This document shows positions 34,957 through 47,823 of a DNA stretch of 64,000 nt, piece by piece. How positions within the stretch are numbered: the first letter of the stretch is position 1; each line of letters begins with the position of its first letter. Source of the DNA: Heterobasidion occidentale (taxonomy: Eukaryota; Basidiomycota; Agaricomycetes; Russulales; Bondarzewiaceae). Both the position numbers and the translations under genes were made by a program. The notes beneath the pieces are model-generated. The model had not been told where the DNA came from, did no database searches, and saw only the letters and a list, made by a program, of their open reading frames with translations. The stretch lies in NCBI GenBank assembly GCA_039111635.1, contig JBCAQO010000012.1:1364001-1428000 (forward strand). The letters are read 5' to 3'.

Positions 34957-37167
34957 CGAGATTGATGATGATCGATGAACCTAACAATGGGCAATCGCAT
35001 CGCTCGCACGGTACGTCGTGCGTGGTCACCCCAACGTTGCGCAAAACCGGATGCATATATAACAAGAAATTGAATTGGTCGTTCGGAAGCTCGCCTTGTA
35101 TTTATACACGAAAGAAGGAGACGGATGAAGACTTCAAGAGGAAAGACTGTGGAGACGGAAGGTACAAAACACAGTCAGTCGTGGCACAGATTGGGTAGTC
35201 GGAGTTTCGGAGTGGGTTCCCCGGTTGCAGTGAGCTTTCTTGCATCATGTCGAAGTCGAGCCTTGCCATTCCTACGGTGCCAGACGGAACATCCCAGATG
35301 ACTGTTTGCGTATAGAAGCAGATAGGAAAGAAGAGCGTGAGCCTCGTCGACATCGCATATCTGTAGTGTATCTGTATGAATGATGATGCATTAAAAGCTC
35401 TTCACCAACATGCACTGGTGCCGCCAGCTGAGGATGGATTGATGATGCACTCACGGAGTATGCACAAGATGGTGCACCCGTATATGCGTTCCTCAGTGAC
35501 GCAATTCCTGCCAGATACCGCAGCTACTCAGATCTTCAGAGCCAAGTCAGGCCGCCTTTGACGCTAGAATGTCAGGTGTTTTGGAAGATCAGACAACAAT
35601 AGCCTCGCGAAGGATGTAGACGGAGCAACCAGAACGCTCCAGAGCGGCATTTGGTGTGCTTACTCATGCCGAGAGATGCCGACCCTGACCGCATCGTTCG
35701 GCAAGATTAGTCACCCTCGAAGTCTTTGGTTCTCTTCCTCTTCTTTTCAGCTTTTGTGGGTCTGAACACCACGACTACTCGGGATGACCGGCGACTCTCT
35801 TGCTATTTCTGGATTCGCAATCATCGGAAAATACGTCGTGACGATACCAGGTTTCCACTCGTCTAGACATACGGCGCGCCGTCACTAGACGTTAATATAT
35901 GATCACACACACACACACACACACGGGTTTCCATCCACCTTCCTGCGTCTCTCATGCGCCACTTGCCAACTCATCCGGCCTCCGCGAGATCTTCGAAGTA
36001 TCCTTACATGAATATGTTGTACCACGGCATGAGCGGGAGAGTGTAGCTGCCAAGTAACAGTTCCTCACTGCCTCGACCACGACATTCTATTGCAGCCGGA
36101 CGAATGATCTCAGCACGCTCCTCTGCGCTTGCCGGATCCACCTCCGGACCCGTGTAAATGGGAAGGTCAAGTTCTGTGTAAGTGTCTGTCTGTGTCGTCC
36201 GTGTCTATAGTAATTGCTCGTTTGACTTCGAGTCTCATGGCTGACAGACAACATGCTTCTTGATGCGGGTGATACGCGGCATGTCATACCTTGAGCGGTG
36301 CCTCAATGAGAGGACCAGATGTTTTGATGTCTTACGTGGTGGGAATAAGGTCTGTGGCAATACTCGGAATAAAGGAATTCCTCTGGGAGCAGTCAGCTCG
36401 ATAGCATTCAATGTTGCGGCCATTTGGGGTATCTGAAGCCGGATCGCACAATGATTGAGAAACATGCTAGTTCGTCACTCAATCATCGATGAACTGGGTT
36501 TGTTCTCTAACCAGTGGCTATTATTCAATTCGGTTCATCAATGTCAGGTCTGGGACACTGGCCGAGTGTTTTGCACACTTTTCTCGCTCTGGTATTCACA
36601 AACATCGATACATCACGTCCAGTGAATAGGTCGAGAGGCAACATCCACACTTCCTGGACGGGCTGCTCCTCGCACTCGTTTCAGATCGGCCCGCCGGCAA
36701 GCTATAACTCGGAGAGGGGCAAATGCGTTGATATAGAGGATTGGGTAGCTCTTTCATCATAGATATTCGCTCGTTCCGCATCATTGTATCTGAGCTGCCG
36801 GTCCTTCCATGGACCACTGCCTGCGGAACATATTTGGGGTGATGGATGCGCAGCAGCGTTCAAGAGTGCTTAGAACAAATCTTATGAATGCACATATCGA
36901 CACACCCATTTTTAGGCCACGCTGGACGTTGAACGTGCCTGCGCAATGCCTCCGACGTTTAGTCGACTGAGATTCCAACTAATTCCTTGTGCCAATGGGA
37001 CGTCCGTTATTCATACACAATCACTAATGAGTTACACTTACTATACATACATGCCGATCTCAAAACGTCCAAGGTCAACTAACTATCGCGACCCCGCTCT
37101 CATTGCCAATCATCCCCGTTCTCGCCAAACGTCAAAGGCCTCACTCGCTCAAGCGCTCATCAGCTGG
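34957..37167. other. intergenic, one CA microsatellite
   Basis: About 2.2 kb with no recognisable gene. A run of CA dinucleotides lies near 35905-35925. Small minus strand frames at 36087-36465 were examined and match no family known to me. Confidence 0.5.
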
Positions 37168-38125
37168 CTAAGGACCTCTCTTGTTACCGTTGGCTTTGGA
37201 CTGCCTATTTGAGTTAGGTCTTTTGTCGGAGTCGCCTGGATGGCCAGCGAAAGGGACGTATGTTAGCAGGTCCATGTGCAGAGAGAATCGTTATCAATTG
37301 ACCTTGGGACGTCTCGGTCGCCGTGGATGACCCATTGGAAGAAGACCCTTCATCAGTAGCCTGTGCAGGACCGGCGACTTCGAACACGTTCTTGATCAAT
37401 GAGTCAAGATCAGGCCCAACAGCGCTGATGGGCGATGAGACCCGATGGCCTTTTGGAGATTGAGGAGAGCGTGCGATTTCGCGCGCCTGCGCGAGGCGCA
37501 GAGCAGTGACGATTCCGAGCTGATTGCCCTCTTGGAGAGAGATCGGGGAGTCTCTGATGGTGAGTTCCGCATATGGCGGAATGAGAAGCGATCGATCGAC
37601 GTCGTTGTTGACATAGAGAACGACTCGCTGGACAGCATCCATGGGCAGTCCCTCGAGATGACGGACAGCGAAAGCTTTGACTCTCTGGAATTGCCATTGA
37701 TGAGCGAGCCTCAAGATTGACTCCCACTCCTCAATGCTCGCTTCGTATACTGAGTACTCGCTGACCCGTCTTCAGCAAACGCAGATGCAGATCGCTAAAG
37801 AATGGACTTACGGGTTGTAGAACGCCCATAGGAATCGCTGGAAGTCCTTGCTTGAGACGCCATCGATGACAAAGGGATTATCATCAGAGGTGAGGTGCGA
37901 TATGCTGCCCGGAGGTGATGGGTGAGGTAATTTCTCTCGGAAATATGGTGACTCCCGGACGAAGAAATAACTGTGCACACGGAATAGAAAGTTTTCGACC
38001 TATATACGTGTCAGAGGGCCGCCCGATTACTATGAAGAAGAGGTGAAACGAACTCGAAACACGATGTCTCCACCCTGGAGATAGTATTCATGAAGGCGCA
38101 TTGCGCGGGTGGTTGAGGGAGCCAT
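37168..38125 (-). CDS. BTB/POZ domain protein
   Basis: Exons 38054-38125, 37812-37999, 37303-37760 and 37168-37235 give 786 nt, 261 aa. The BTB core is clear: LHEYYLQGGDIVFRVENFLF then RVHSYFFVRESPYF, followed by GVSSKDFQRFLWAFYNP and the helical continuation EYSVYEASIEEWESIL with WQFQRVKAFAVRHLE. A lower-complexity Ser/Thr-rich tail ends the protein; the last small exon rests on splice signals alone, and reading through to 37214 is the alternative. In agaricomycetes this short BTB family is very large, without additional domains and with unknown partners. BTB domains generally dimerise and recruit cullin-3; for this gene that is only an expectation. Confidence 0.8.
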
Positions 38126-41100
38126 GGAGAAATGGTGTCCGGCTTCTACATTCCATATCTTTATAAGCCTGAACGGACAATGGGGAAGAAGCTGGTGCCA
38201 GGAGACGTAGCGCGCAGACGACAGAAGAAACGATTCCTGCACGGGACATGATGATGGACCCACATATGCTTGCAATGAGGTCGCCCTCTTTCTCCGCGGC
38301 GGTTCCCGAGCTCCTGATTTGGATCGTGCAAGGTCGCCGTTGTCGATGAGTCGGTTCCAGAGGCTGAAGAAGTATATGTTTTTGTGCAGGCCCACGTCTG
38401 CTCACGTCAAAGCTTGCGATGGTTGCATCGTCTAACGAGATTATCGTTCCATAGGATTCAACTATCTTTCAAGATGCCAATCCGAAGTCGCTGCGATTGT
38501 ACTGATTCGAACTGATTCCAGTCATGAGGCAGACTCGAGGCGATGTGCTCAGCTGCGCCGCAGTGGCCCGGTCCTTCTATCAGCCACGCGGCCCTCTGCT
38601 TTTGGTATGTACAGTATCCATTGACTTTTGTGTTAGCTCAAAGAGGAGAGAGGAGCGCTATTCACAGTAGCAGATGAGTTGCAACAGGGATGTCGACATG
38701 CCCTTCAACGGGAGTGACATGTCAAAGAAACGTTTCACGGAAATACAAGCCACTTACTGTTGCAGCTTTCATCAGAGAAGGGATTTGTTACAGGTACGTT
38801 CTATGAATAGTGAAATGGAAGCTGTGACTTGCTAGGACACTTTGTCCCATGAATGAGAAAGTCCAAGACATCTCGACCTGCACACCAATACAACTCGGAG
38901 AAAGGGACGACACAACTCGCTGAGCGCCCGCTGCGATATCCCCAAGCAGCGACTGAGCACCGCAAGATCACGATCGCTATTCATTTAAAGAGAAGCATAT
39001 CGGGCATCCAGTTGAAGCCCGCGGGCAGTAAAGGTATCGTAGCGCAGGCTGATAAGGGAACACCGGTCTGATACTCACCTTGCGGCTAGTGGCTTTCAAG
39101 TACTGAGTGGCAGCTGACATCGCGCGAGTAACTGAAATACGGCATAATTGGCAGCGAGGCAGATACGTGAGGATATTTCGAGTGCAGGTGTTCCAGATTT
39201 GAGTACGTTATGCCTATTATGGGCGCGCGGAAGATCTAGTATATCCTGGCATCAGTGACCGATGCCAGATTTAGAGTTTCTCTTACACCTGTGTCAAATG
39301 GAACAATTGAATGGATGCCGCGCATTTATCTAGAGCTCGTCCCGAGGTCTCATGTGGGGGCTCATAGTTCTGTAGGGTGATCTGAAACAATCGAAGTTGG
39401 CTAGGACAGGGACCGATCTGGCCCCGGAAATGACAGTATACCTGGAGGATGTATGCCAAACCGAGAACATTGAAGTCAAAAACGAATGGAATTCAAGCGC
39501 ACCAAGAAGCGGGACCTAAAATCGAACAAGTTACAGAGACCTGGATGTTGACAAGGTGAGGAAAGGGGGGAGGGGTAAGTCACATGGTGCGCTAGAGCCT
39601 GTGCGCACTACTTGCGTATCAGACCATCATGAAGTCCGGTCAAACCGAAGATCAATCATCAGGGTGAGAGCTGTGGGCAGGCGCGAGGACACTGCGCGGG
39701 CAGGAGATAGAGCAGGATTGCACACCTGTGGGCGGCGAAGCGCAGTGCAGATAGGAGTCTTCTTCGAGTGTAAAATCTTTCTGAGACCGCAGAACCTATA
39801 GTGAGAGCTGCGTTTATCTTATTAGAAGCCCATCCAGATTCTGTGTGGCTTGCAAGACTGCGTGATAGAGGGAAGGGCGTGAGCGTGAAGTCCAACAAAA
39901 AAAATAGGTGTCTGAGCTGGCAAGCAAATCTGCCGGCATTGGCCGAGAGTCCAAATTTTGCGGGCCCGCCACCCGACAGCTTGCCAGCAACGCTCACGTG
40001 CACGGCCCGATGAGCAGCGACAAGTGCATTTACGACCTCAGCTCCAAGCCGACGGTTTGAGCGCTGTCGCGATCTGGACTGCGGGCCTCTTCTCTGGAGG
40101 TTTCGATCGCGCACGTTCCCCTCTGCGCGCTCTTAGGCCGTTATCTAAATCTTCAGCGCCTGCACGGTCGAAGGCTCGTGGTCTGCAGACAATTACAATA
40201 CTCGCTGCCTCATTCCGGATGTCATCACTTCGGTCCACCTGTGGTCCAGAACACCCTCGTCCAACGCATGCCTGCTCTTCGCCTATTTACTTTCCATAGT
40301 ATCGAACGCCTGCGCACCATCACTGACCCGTCGATCGTGAGCTGCCTTCTCTCATTGTCGCCTCATTTCATTTCATCCTCTCACTCCGCAGCGAGTCTCC
40401 GATGAAGTAGCTTGATCCCATCACGAGCCAGGGGTCGATCGGTGCTTCGCACATCTAGGCTGGCGCGGGCTGCGCGGGCCTTGGAAGTTGGGCTAGGTTG
40501 GGCTGCGCGATCGAGCTTCGCGCGTGGGCCGGCAGCTACATATGAAGATGGGAACGAACTGTCTCTAACTGTGCGATGCGCAGAGGCCCAATGCTGCGCA
40601 GTGATTCTGCGGCGTCCTTGCGACTCGACTGTTCTGGCCATTCAACATCGCTGTTTCTCTGGGTCCTGTCCTTGCGCTGGGTCATGATGGTTTTGTCGCG
40701 TGCGCCGTTTTATGGGCTGTGGAGCGCTTCAGTACGCCCTGCGACCTGCCTCGTGTGCGCGATACATGCCCCTCCGGACGGACCCTGCGCAGGATCGGGT
40801 ATACTTGAATGTCGCTTATGCCGGCGCCAACCGCTGCGCCACGATCTTTCTTTTGTTCTTGCTTTTGATTCATCACTCAAGCGCTCAAGGTCAAGTGTGA
40901 TAGTGAACAGATGAGTGTTTACGAGCAGGCGCAGTCACGACGGAGAGATGGGAGACTGCGCTCTAGGAGGGAGAGGAAGGGGACAGAGAGAGGGGTATCA
41001 ACTGGACTGATTGACATTCGAAACAGACTCCTTCGAGGCAGAAGTGCCTCGCTTCGCCTGTGAGTATTCTACTCACTTACCTCCGGATGCCTGCGTTCTA

Positions 41101-42690
41101 CCAGTCCAGCCAGGCCCGCGTCAATGCAATCCAGGTACGTGCGTCCGCCCTCCAATCCATTCACGCGTCTATCCGTCGCATCTCTCCCTCCGCCACGAAC
41201 GCGCGAAGGCTGGCCGCTGCTCTTCCTGCGCGCGCACAAGCTGAAGGGAGCGCAGCGCCCCCCTCTTGCCCTCTTGCATTTTCGCCTTCTCGCCTTCTCG
41301 TCGCGTGCTCCAGTGATGCGGGAGCGCTTGATGGGCGCTACGACGCCTCGCAGCAGATCGCGGATCGTGGGGGCGGATCGGCCCATCAGAGCAGGGGGCG
41401 CCTGGGGGCGTCATCGTGGCGCGTGCGGCGTGCGGCGTGATGCACGATGGGGTACGATGGCGCGTGCGTGCGTGCGTGCGTGGCGCGCTCATTTCTTTTC
41501 TTTTTCTGTGCGATCTCGTGCGATCTCGAATTCCGGTTCCGGTTTGGACTCTTGCTGGCGTGTTCTGGTGGAGCCCCCGAATCGCGTGCGTTTTTTTCTT
41601 TGTGTGTCGGCCCCGGTGGGGAGGCTGTGAGGAAGGGAGGGGGGAGGGCTCAGGGTCAATATCTAGCGCATGATGCTCGCTGTATGCGCGCGTGGGCCCC
41701 TCTCGCCAATCTCGCCAACTCATAACAACACAATGCGTTCACTCGGCGTGCACAGATGCATCGATGTCGATGGATCGATGGATCGGTCAATGATGGGATT
41801 CTTATGTGATTGCGCTAGCTAGCAGATAGACTGTGCGGTACAGGATATAGTAGGTGCTTGGTGGGAATAACCATTATGGGGCTGCGGGGCGGGAATAAGC
41901 GTGCGGGGTGCCATAATACAGAAGAGAGGGAGGGAGGAGCATGGTGAATAGATATTTGAATGCGATGGGTTGGGTTAGGTGTGGTACAATAAGCGACGAG
42001 AGGGGTGGATTGGTACAGCCGAAGGGGATGCTCGGTACAGTAGGGTAACGACAGAATAAGCACTTGCGAGATAAACATGCGCAACAGACGATGCGAAAAC
42101 AAAACAAACAAGCATGCAAACACACACGAAAACACGAGAGAACGAAGGAAAACATAAGCGATGACGACGATGACGACAATGACGACGAATAGGACGAGGA
42201 GGACGCGACGCGGAGGGTGGTGCAGAACATGCGGTATGCAGACAGAAGCGGCGGAGGGGAAGGGGGGACGCCGAGCGGAGCCGAACAGAGCGACCGGCGC
42301 GTCACGATGGGTCACGATCAGCAGCCAGCCCCGCACCATGCGCATGTGACTCCGCCGGCGCTCGTTCAGGCTTTAGGCCTTAGGCGTCAGGCCTCGGTGC
42401 GTCGCCGGGCCTCCAGGGAGTCTCCAGGGACGAGGGGACGAGGGGGCGATCCACGAGCCGCGATCCACGATCCACGATCCGCGCGACGCGAACGTGACCC
42501 GCGATCGAGCCCCGAGCCGAGCATCGAGCGCCCCCGTCCACACTCCAGCGAAAATGCACAGCACACGCGCGCCGCGGCGCCTATATCTAGTCTGGTCAGT
42601 CTGCAGTCGCGCTCGCCACTGGTCCGCGCGCGCCGCCTGCGGGCTCGCGGGCGCGCGGGGGCGTATAAATAGGGGGGCGTATATGCGGAG
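38126..42690. other. long intergenic stretch, nothing secure
   Basis: The left part (to about 39.8 kb) is AT-richer with splice-like signals on the minus strand but no identifiable protein. The right part becomes GC-rich, with simple repeats (GCGT units near 41463-41480, GAC/GAT units near 42158-42190) and long empty frames on both strands caused by composition. No RNA gene was seen. Confidence 0.45.
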
Positions 42691-43506
42691 TCAGAGAACG
42701 AGGGAGGCGCCCGCTGGGTCGTGCGGATGGTGGTGGTGGTGCGCCATGTAAAAGACGGCGACTGCGATCCCAGCCAGGGTTGAGAGCGACGAGAAGGCGC
42801 TGAGGCTGCGCTTGGCCCAGTGTCGCTCGGCGGCGAGGCGCGGGGGGGTGAGGGGTCCGTAGGGAGTGAGTACCGGAGGGAGCGGGAAGGGGAGGTGGGG
42901 GACGAGGAGGAAGGGGATGGCGAGGAGCCATACTAGGGGACATACTGTAGGTATGATCGAAACAGTGGGGGTCAGAGTTGTATAAGAAGAAAAGGGGAGG
43001 GAGAGCGCGTACTCCAGCCAAGGTTGAATATGACTCGACAGAGGGTCTGTGGCGCCGGTGTCGCGTCTGATTCCACAGGAACGGTGTGAAAGGGAGGGAA
43101 TGTTGAGGACGATGGTCCGGCGCCGGCGGAGAAGGCTGCAGGTGAGGGCGGCTTTGGGAACGCGCGCTCGGGATCCGCCGTGTACGACGGCGGGAGATCG
43201 GCGTCGCGTGATGGCCGGGTAGGGAGGCGGCCACGAGTAGCGCGCGCGCCCAACGTATGGCGGCGGGCGCGGGGTGCGTGGGAGCCACAGGGGTTCGCGC
43301 CCGTACGCGTCTTGGAAGGCCGCGTCCGCGGTGGGGGGGCGAGGGCGCGCGTGTGTAGGCGTGGGTGGGGTCACGGTCACAATGACCGGTGTGGTGCCCG
43401 TGCGGGATGCCCAGTCGATGTTGACGCTCTCTACGTCTCCGTCGGCGTCGGCATCGTATGCGTTGCGCCAGAGGCGCAGGAGGGTTCTGAGGGCGGAGAG
43501 GATCAT
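42691..43506 (-). CDS. hypothetical membrane protein
   Basis: An open frame of 271 codons from the Met of MILSALRTLLRLW at 43506. It is Pro/Arg-rich in the middle and has two hydrophobic segments near the C-terminus: the stretch around VSIIPTVCPLVWLLAIPFLL and LSTLAGIAVAVFYMA, followed by a His run. An intron may begin near the GTATGT inside the first of these segments, which would shorten it. I do not recognise the family. The frame extends upstream to 43797, but the Met at 43506 starts the best-looking protein. GC-rich sequence makes chance ORFs likely, hence the modest confidence. Confidence 0.42.
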   Translation of the reverse strand: MILSALRTLLRLWRNAYDADADGDVESVNIDWASRTGTTPVIVTVTPPTPTHARPRPPTADAAFQDAYGREPLWLPRTPRPPPYVGRARYSWPPPYPAITRRRSPAVVHGGSRARVPKAALTCSLLRRRRTIVLNIPSLSHRSCGIRRDTGATDPLSSHIQPWLEYALSLPFSSYTTLTPTVSIIPTVCPLVWLLAIPFLLVPHLPFPLPPVLTPYGPLTPPRLAAERHWAKRSLSAFSSLSTLAGIAVAVFYMAHHHHHPHDPAGASLVL

Positions 43507-44679
43507 CGGGGACGGGGGGAGCGGTGGAATTTGAATGGGGGATTGGGTGGGAGTGGCAATGCGACGATGCCGTGCTGAGAGAACATCTTTGCCGCTGTCG
43601 AGGGCGTATTTATGGATTCTGAAGGCGTGTTGGGTGACGAAGCGGGCCACGGCCGCGCGAGGGGGCGAAAGAAAGCAAGGAGAAAGGAGCGGAGAGTGGG
43701 ACAAAGGAGTCTTATACGCTACATCCCTGCGCGGTGAGGCGTGGAGGGGGAGCGCGCGCTGGAGGGGCAGGGGACGTAGACGCCAATATGGACCCACAAT
43801 GTATGTTGCCGGATTAGGCAGGTGTCGTGGTCGGGGTGCCTCCGCGGCGCTGTGGAGCGGGCCGGGGGTATCCGGGCGGACGGCTAGGCTGCTTTGTCGT
43901 GCGTCGAGGGCGTGATCTCATCGTCGCATCGCCGGCATCGCGATTGATGGGCTTCTTGGCTGGGCCCTTTTCGAACGCCGAAGGCCGTTCAATTCCTCGG
44001 GGAATGTGGGATCGGGCGTTTGCTGGCGTTTCTTTCCTCGCTCTCGTTCTCGAGCGAGGGGCGCTCGCTGTTCGGGGCGGATGGATGGATGAGTGCGATG
44101 CGATCGATGAGAGGCGAGAGGCGAGGAGGCTGGGGCGAAGGAGGAATGATGGGGCCCGGAGGTGAGTGCGAGAGAGTTGCGAGAGTCGAGAGGGAGCGTT
44201 GATCCCCAGACGGGAAGGGCCGGGGAGATCCGCGTTTCCTTGCATGACGGAACCAAAAAGGACGAGTGAGCTGCGGTGCGTGCTATTTCCAGTCCAGTGT
44301 CATCTCCCCGGCGACATATGCCACGCCAGCGCCGAGCAGCCCCCGCCAGTGCTCGCTTCCACCCGCATGTGGCCACCGAGGGCGCGTGTATGCGGCGGGG
44401 GGTGGGGCCGATCGAGCGCCGCGAGCGGCGGTGCGGGCGGGGGGCGGGCGGGTGACGGGCGGGGGAGAGATGAATGCGGGATGCAATTAGCCAAACTGGG
44501 GCGGGGATGTCGAGGGTGGTGACGGGTGGCTTCTGAGGAAGGAAGCGGGCTGTCAAGGCGGTCTTCCAGATGTGGACGGGCGGGGCGCAAACACATGCAG
44601 ACTCGGTGCACGGTCGTTGGCCGTCGCCTTAAAGGCAGCGGGGGTGCGAGCCTCGTGTCGCGTCGCCCGGCTGTCCCCA
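43507..44679. other. GC-rich intergenic
   Basis: Upstream of two divergent genes (the hypothetical membrane protein on minus, the RRM protein on plus). Frames here are compositional. Confidence 0.5.
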
Positions 44680-44870
44680 TCCTGCACCCCCACTAGCCCT
44701 GCTCTCTGCACCCGCACTGCTATCCACTATCCCCTGGATCCTCCCCGCGTTACACCCTCCGCCCCCAAACACCCCCCACCGCTAGCCCTCCCCGCCCTCT
44801 CTCCCCCGTCCCGATTCGGTCTCCCCGCTCTTCTCTCCCCGTCTCCGCTTCTCTAGGACTATTTATTCGC
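44680..44870 (+). promoter_or_regulatory. pyrimidine-rich promoter/leader of the RRM gene
   Basis: About 190 bases very rich in C and T on the coding strand directly before the start at 44878. Such CT tracts are common in strongly expressed fungal genes just upstream of the transcription start. Confidence 0.5.
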
Positions 44871-44877
44871 AGCCACA

Positions 44878-47823
44878 ATGTCGTCGCCCCCGGTCGCGTC
44901 CTCGGCCGACAAGGACTCGCACCCGCCTATTCCTGTCTCTCATCCGCGCACCTCGTCACGCTCTCCGTCGCAGACTCACTCGTCTCCGCAGCCACCCATC
45001 TCTCCCCCCAGATCCTCCACGAACAAATCTAGCTCCAACAACGCAACCCCCACCCCCGCCCAGACCGTCCCCGCTCCCGTCGCATTTGCACCCCCCAAGC
45101 CCCCGCTCACCCCGCCCGCCCCCTCCGCTCGCCAGATGGAGTCGCAGCAGCAGCAGCACTCGTACCAATACCAGCAGCATGCCATTCCGAGCGGCGCCAC
45201 TGTGGCCGCGTCCATGATGCAAGAGGACTCCCTGCGCACCCCAAACGTCTACATCAACGGCCTTCCCCCCAACTTTTCAGAGGAGCAGCTCTATGCCATG
45301 ACCAAGGACTTTGGCGGCGTTATCAGTGTCAGGACCTTCACCCGCCATGTCAGCGATCGCCCGTCGTAAGTCCCCGCTCTCCCATCTCCATCCCGCCCCT
45401 CTGTCAACACTAATTGCTCGGCGCTACAGTGGATATGGCTTTGTCTTGTAAGTCACATTGACTGGCACCGTGCCTTCACGACAGACGTTGAAGCTTTATT
45501 TTCACAAGGTTTGACAACGTCGACAGCGCCGAAAAGTGCATCGAATCTCTCCGTCGCTACCGCAACTTGCACCCCTCTTTCTCAAAGGTGAATCAGACCT
45601 TGGCTCCCGCCTTGGATTCGGTGTCTTACTGACTTTGGTTTCAACACAGCAAATTCACAAGATTCCTGGCACGCCTTATGCAAGCCTCACGGCATCCTCA
45701 TCGTCCTCGTCCGTCTCGACTTCTTCCTCGAACGAGTCGACGGAGACGTTCAAGGCTCGCATGGAGCGCCTCAAGGATCAGTCGAGCACAAATTTGTACA
45801 TCGAGGGACTTCCTCTGAGCATCGATGAGACGGTGAGCACATTACTCTTCTGTGTGCCTGTATGCGCGCGTACATGCATGATGACCGATCATCTGGCACC
45901 CTCTTCCATTGGTACGCCTCGGCAACTCTGCTGACTGTACACCTCACAGACGCTGGCGGCCCTTGTCAACCCTTTCATAATTAAGAGCAGCCGGTTCTTC
46001 CAGACGCGCCTCAGCCATCCTCCGAGGATCATCGCTTTCGTTCGGTAGAGAATTTTCCTGCTTCTCTAATGGATGCGCACTGATTCTCGATGACTAAGGT
46101 TGGAGAGTCGCTCTGCCTGCGAGGACGTGATTGAACGCTTGCATGGGCGCATGGTTCGCGGCTGGAATGACGCTGGAAGCCGTATCTCGGTACGCTTTGC
46201 GGACTCTGCAGAGCAAAGGGAATTGAGGGTGAGTCCATGTTTGTCGACCAGGGAAATCTTGGAGTTTGTTGAGCGAAGCCTTCAACGTTGACAGCGCAAC
46301 GAACGGAACACTCAAGAGGGAGAGCAGTCTCCCGCGAGGCTAACCATGGCGCAAGCGGCGTTGCTCAACCTTCGCGGACAACAGATCCAGAATCGCTTCC
46401 GCAACGGTCAGCAAAGCGCGAGCGCTCCCAGCATTACTGAAATGCAGCGGCAGATCCCACCCATCGGAGATCGGTATCCGTCACCTGTCAGGGGACGAGC
46501 CACGCATACAGGGCTGCCGGTTCACCCTCTCACGGCACAGTACCATCAGCAGACGGACGCCGGCGTTGGATTTCCCGCTTCTCGCTCTGCTCCCGCTCGC
46601 TTGCCTGCGCGTGGTCCTTCCGCGCTCCCCGTGGCAGACCCTGTCTTTGGAAATGACATTGATCTCTCGCTTCTGTCCAGGACCGCCAGCGCGAACGGAT
46701 TCACTCCCCTCGAGCAGCAGCTCATCTTGCAGGCGCAGGCGCAAGCTCAGGTCCAGCGCAGCTGCGCGCAGAGGTTGAGGCGAGGCAGGAAGCTCTGTAC
46801 GAGTCTCAGATGAACGGCGCCCTTTCCAGGGGCGGCAAAGGGCCTCGCTCGACGGGCCGCATGAACCTATCTATGGCCATGGCATCCAAGGAATTCGTCC
46901 CCCGCGGGCTGCTGTCTCGGATCCAGGAAGCCCAGTCGACAGATGGGTACTCCTTGCCTTCGCTGTCTCCAGTCGACGTTCTATCGCCGAGATCAGAGGA
47001 GGAATTCCACGCGACCGCTCAGCTGCAGCAGCAGCCCTTTGAACAGCAGCGTCACACACCCGCTACGATGTCCCTTGGATTCAACACGGACACTCGCATC
47101 GACACATCTATTTACGACAATGGCAAGACTCACGACCCCAGCAACCACCTCTCGAGCTCGCTCGACTACACCTTCTCCAACATTCAAACCGAGGGCGGTC
47201 GAATGCAGAGCAATCAGGCCTTGCACACACGCTCGACCACCCTTCCCCCTCACTTTATGTTGGGGGGCAGCAGCGTCAACAGCACAAACACGCTTAGCAG
47301 TATTTTGTCTCCCAATCTTAATTCTATGTCGAACACCAGGAACAGTGTCAACACGACCGCTGAGGCTCTCGCCTCCAGACTCAACGCCGCGCTTCCCACC
47401 ATCTGCACCATCCCGAAATCCGGCTCTGGCAGCACCATTCACTCTATCTCCAGCGACACCGTTTCTTCAAGCAACAGCAATATGAGCAGCATCTCTTCTT
47501 CGTCGAACAGCTCTTCTATTTCTACTTGCACCACATCGACCTCCATCTCGGCACACTCCACCGCCGACTCGCCGCTCCTCGTGCCGTCCCCCGCGCTCAC
47601 GTACAACTCTTCTGCATCGTCATCTTCGTCCCGCACGCCGTCGACGTTGAGTCCAACCACACCTTTCTTCGGCTCGTTCGCGCATGCCGGGGACGGGTTT
47701 GGAAACGCCGGCAACGATACGTACGGCAAGGGTTCTGTCGGGGAAGCTGGACAGGACCACGCACACCAGGATGTGGCTCCCACCGAAGCTTTCGTCGGCA
47801 AGATGAGGGTGGGGAGTCAGTGA
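44878..47823 (+). CDS. two-RRM RNA-binding protein (MSSP/RBMS-like)
   Basis: Eight exons (44878-45365, 45430-45447, 45509-45587, 45650-45832, 45950-46044, 46099-46228, 46295-46750, 46810-47823) give 2,463 nt, 820 aa. A Ser/Pro-rich N-terminus is followed by RRM1 (NVYINGLPPNF for RNP2, SGYGFVLFD for RNP1) near 120-190, a Ser-rich spacer, and RRM2 (TNLYIEGLPLSI, with IIAFVRLES as RNP1) near 235-330. The long tail is Gln-, Ser- and Asn-rich. The two-RRM layout with a long disordered tail resembles MSSP/RBMS and fungal Scw1-like proteins that bind mRNA. The last intron (46751-46809) has a weak GTCCAG donor, and the sequence inside it also looks coding; without it a one-base frameshift is needed. 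Confidence 0.85.

Noticed and set aside
35905..35925. CA dinucleotide run as a regulatory element
   Set aside because: A simple microsatellite with no supporting context.
41000..44650. Numerous long frames on both strands
   Set aside because: High GC removes stop codons by chance; apart from 42691-43506 they have no plausible protein features.
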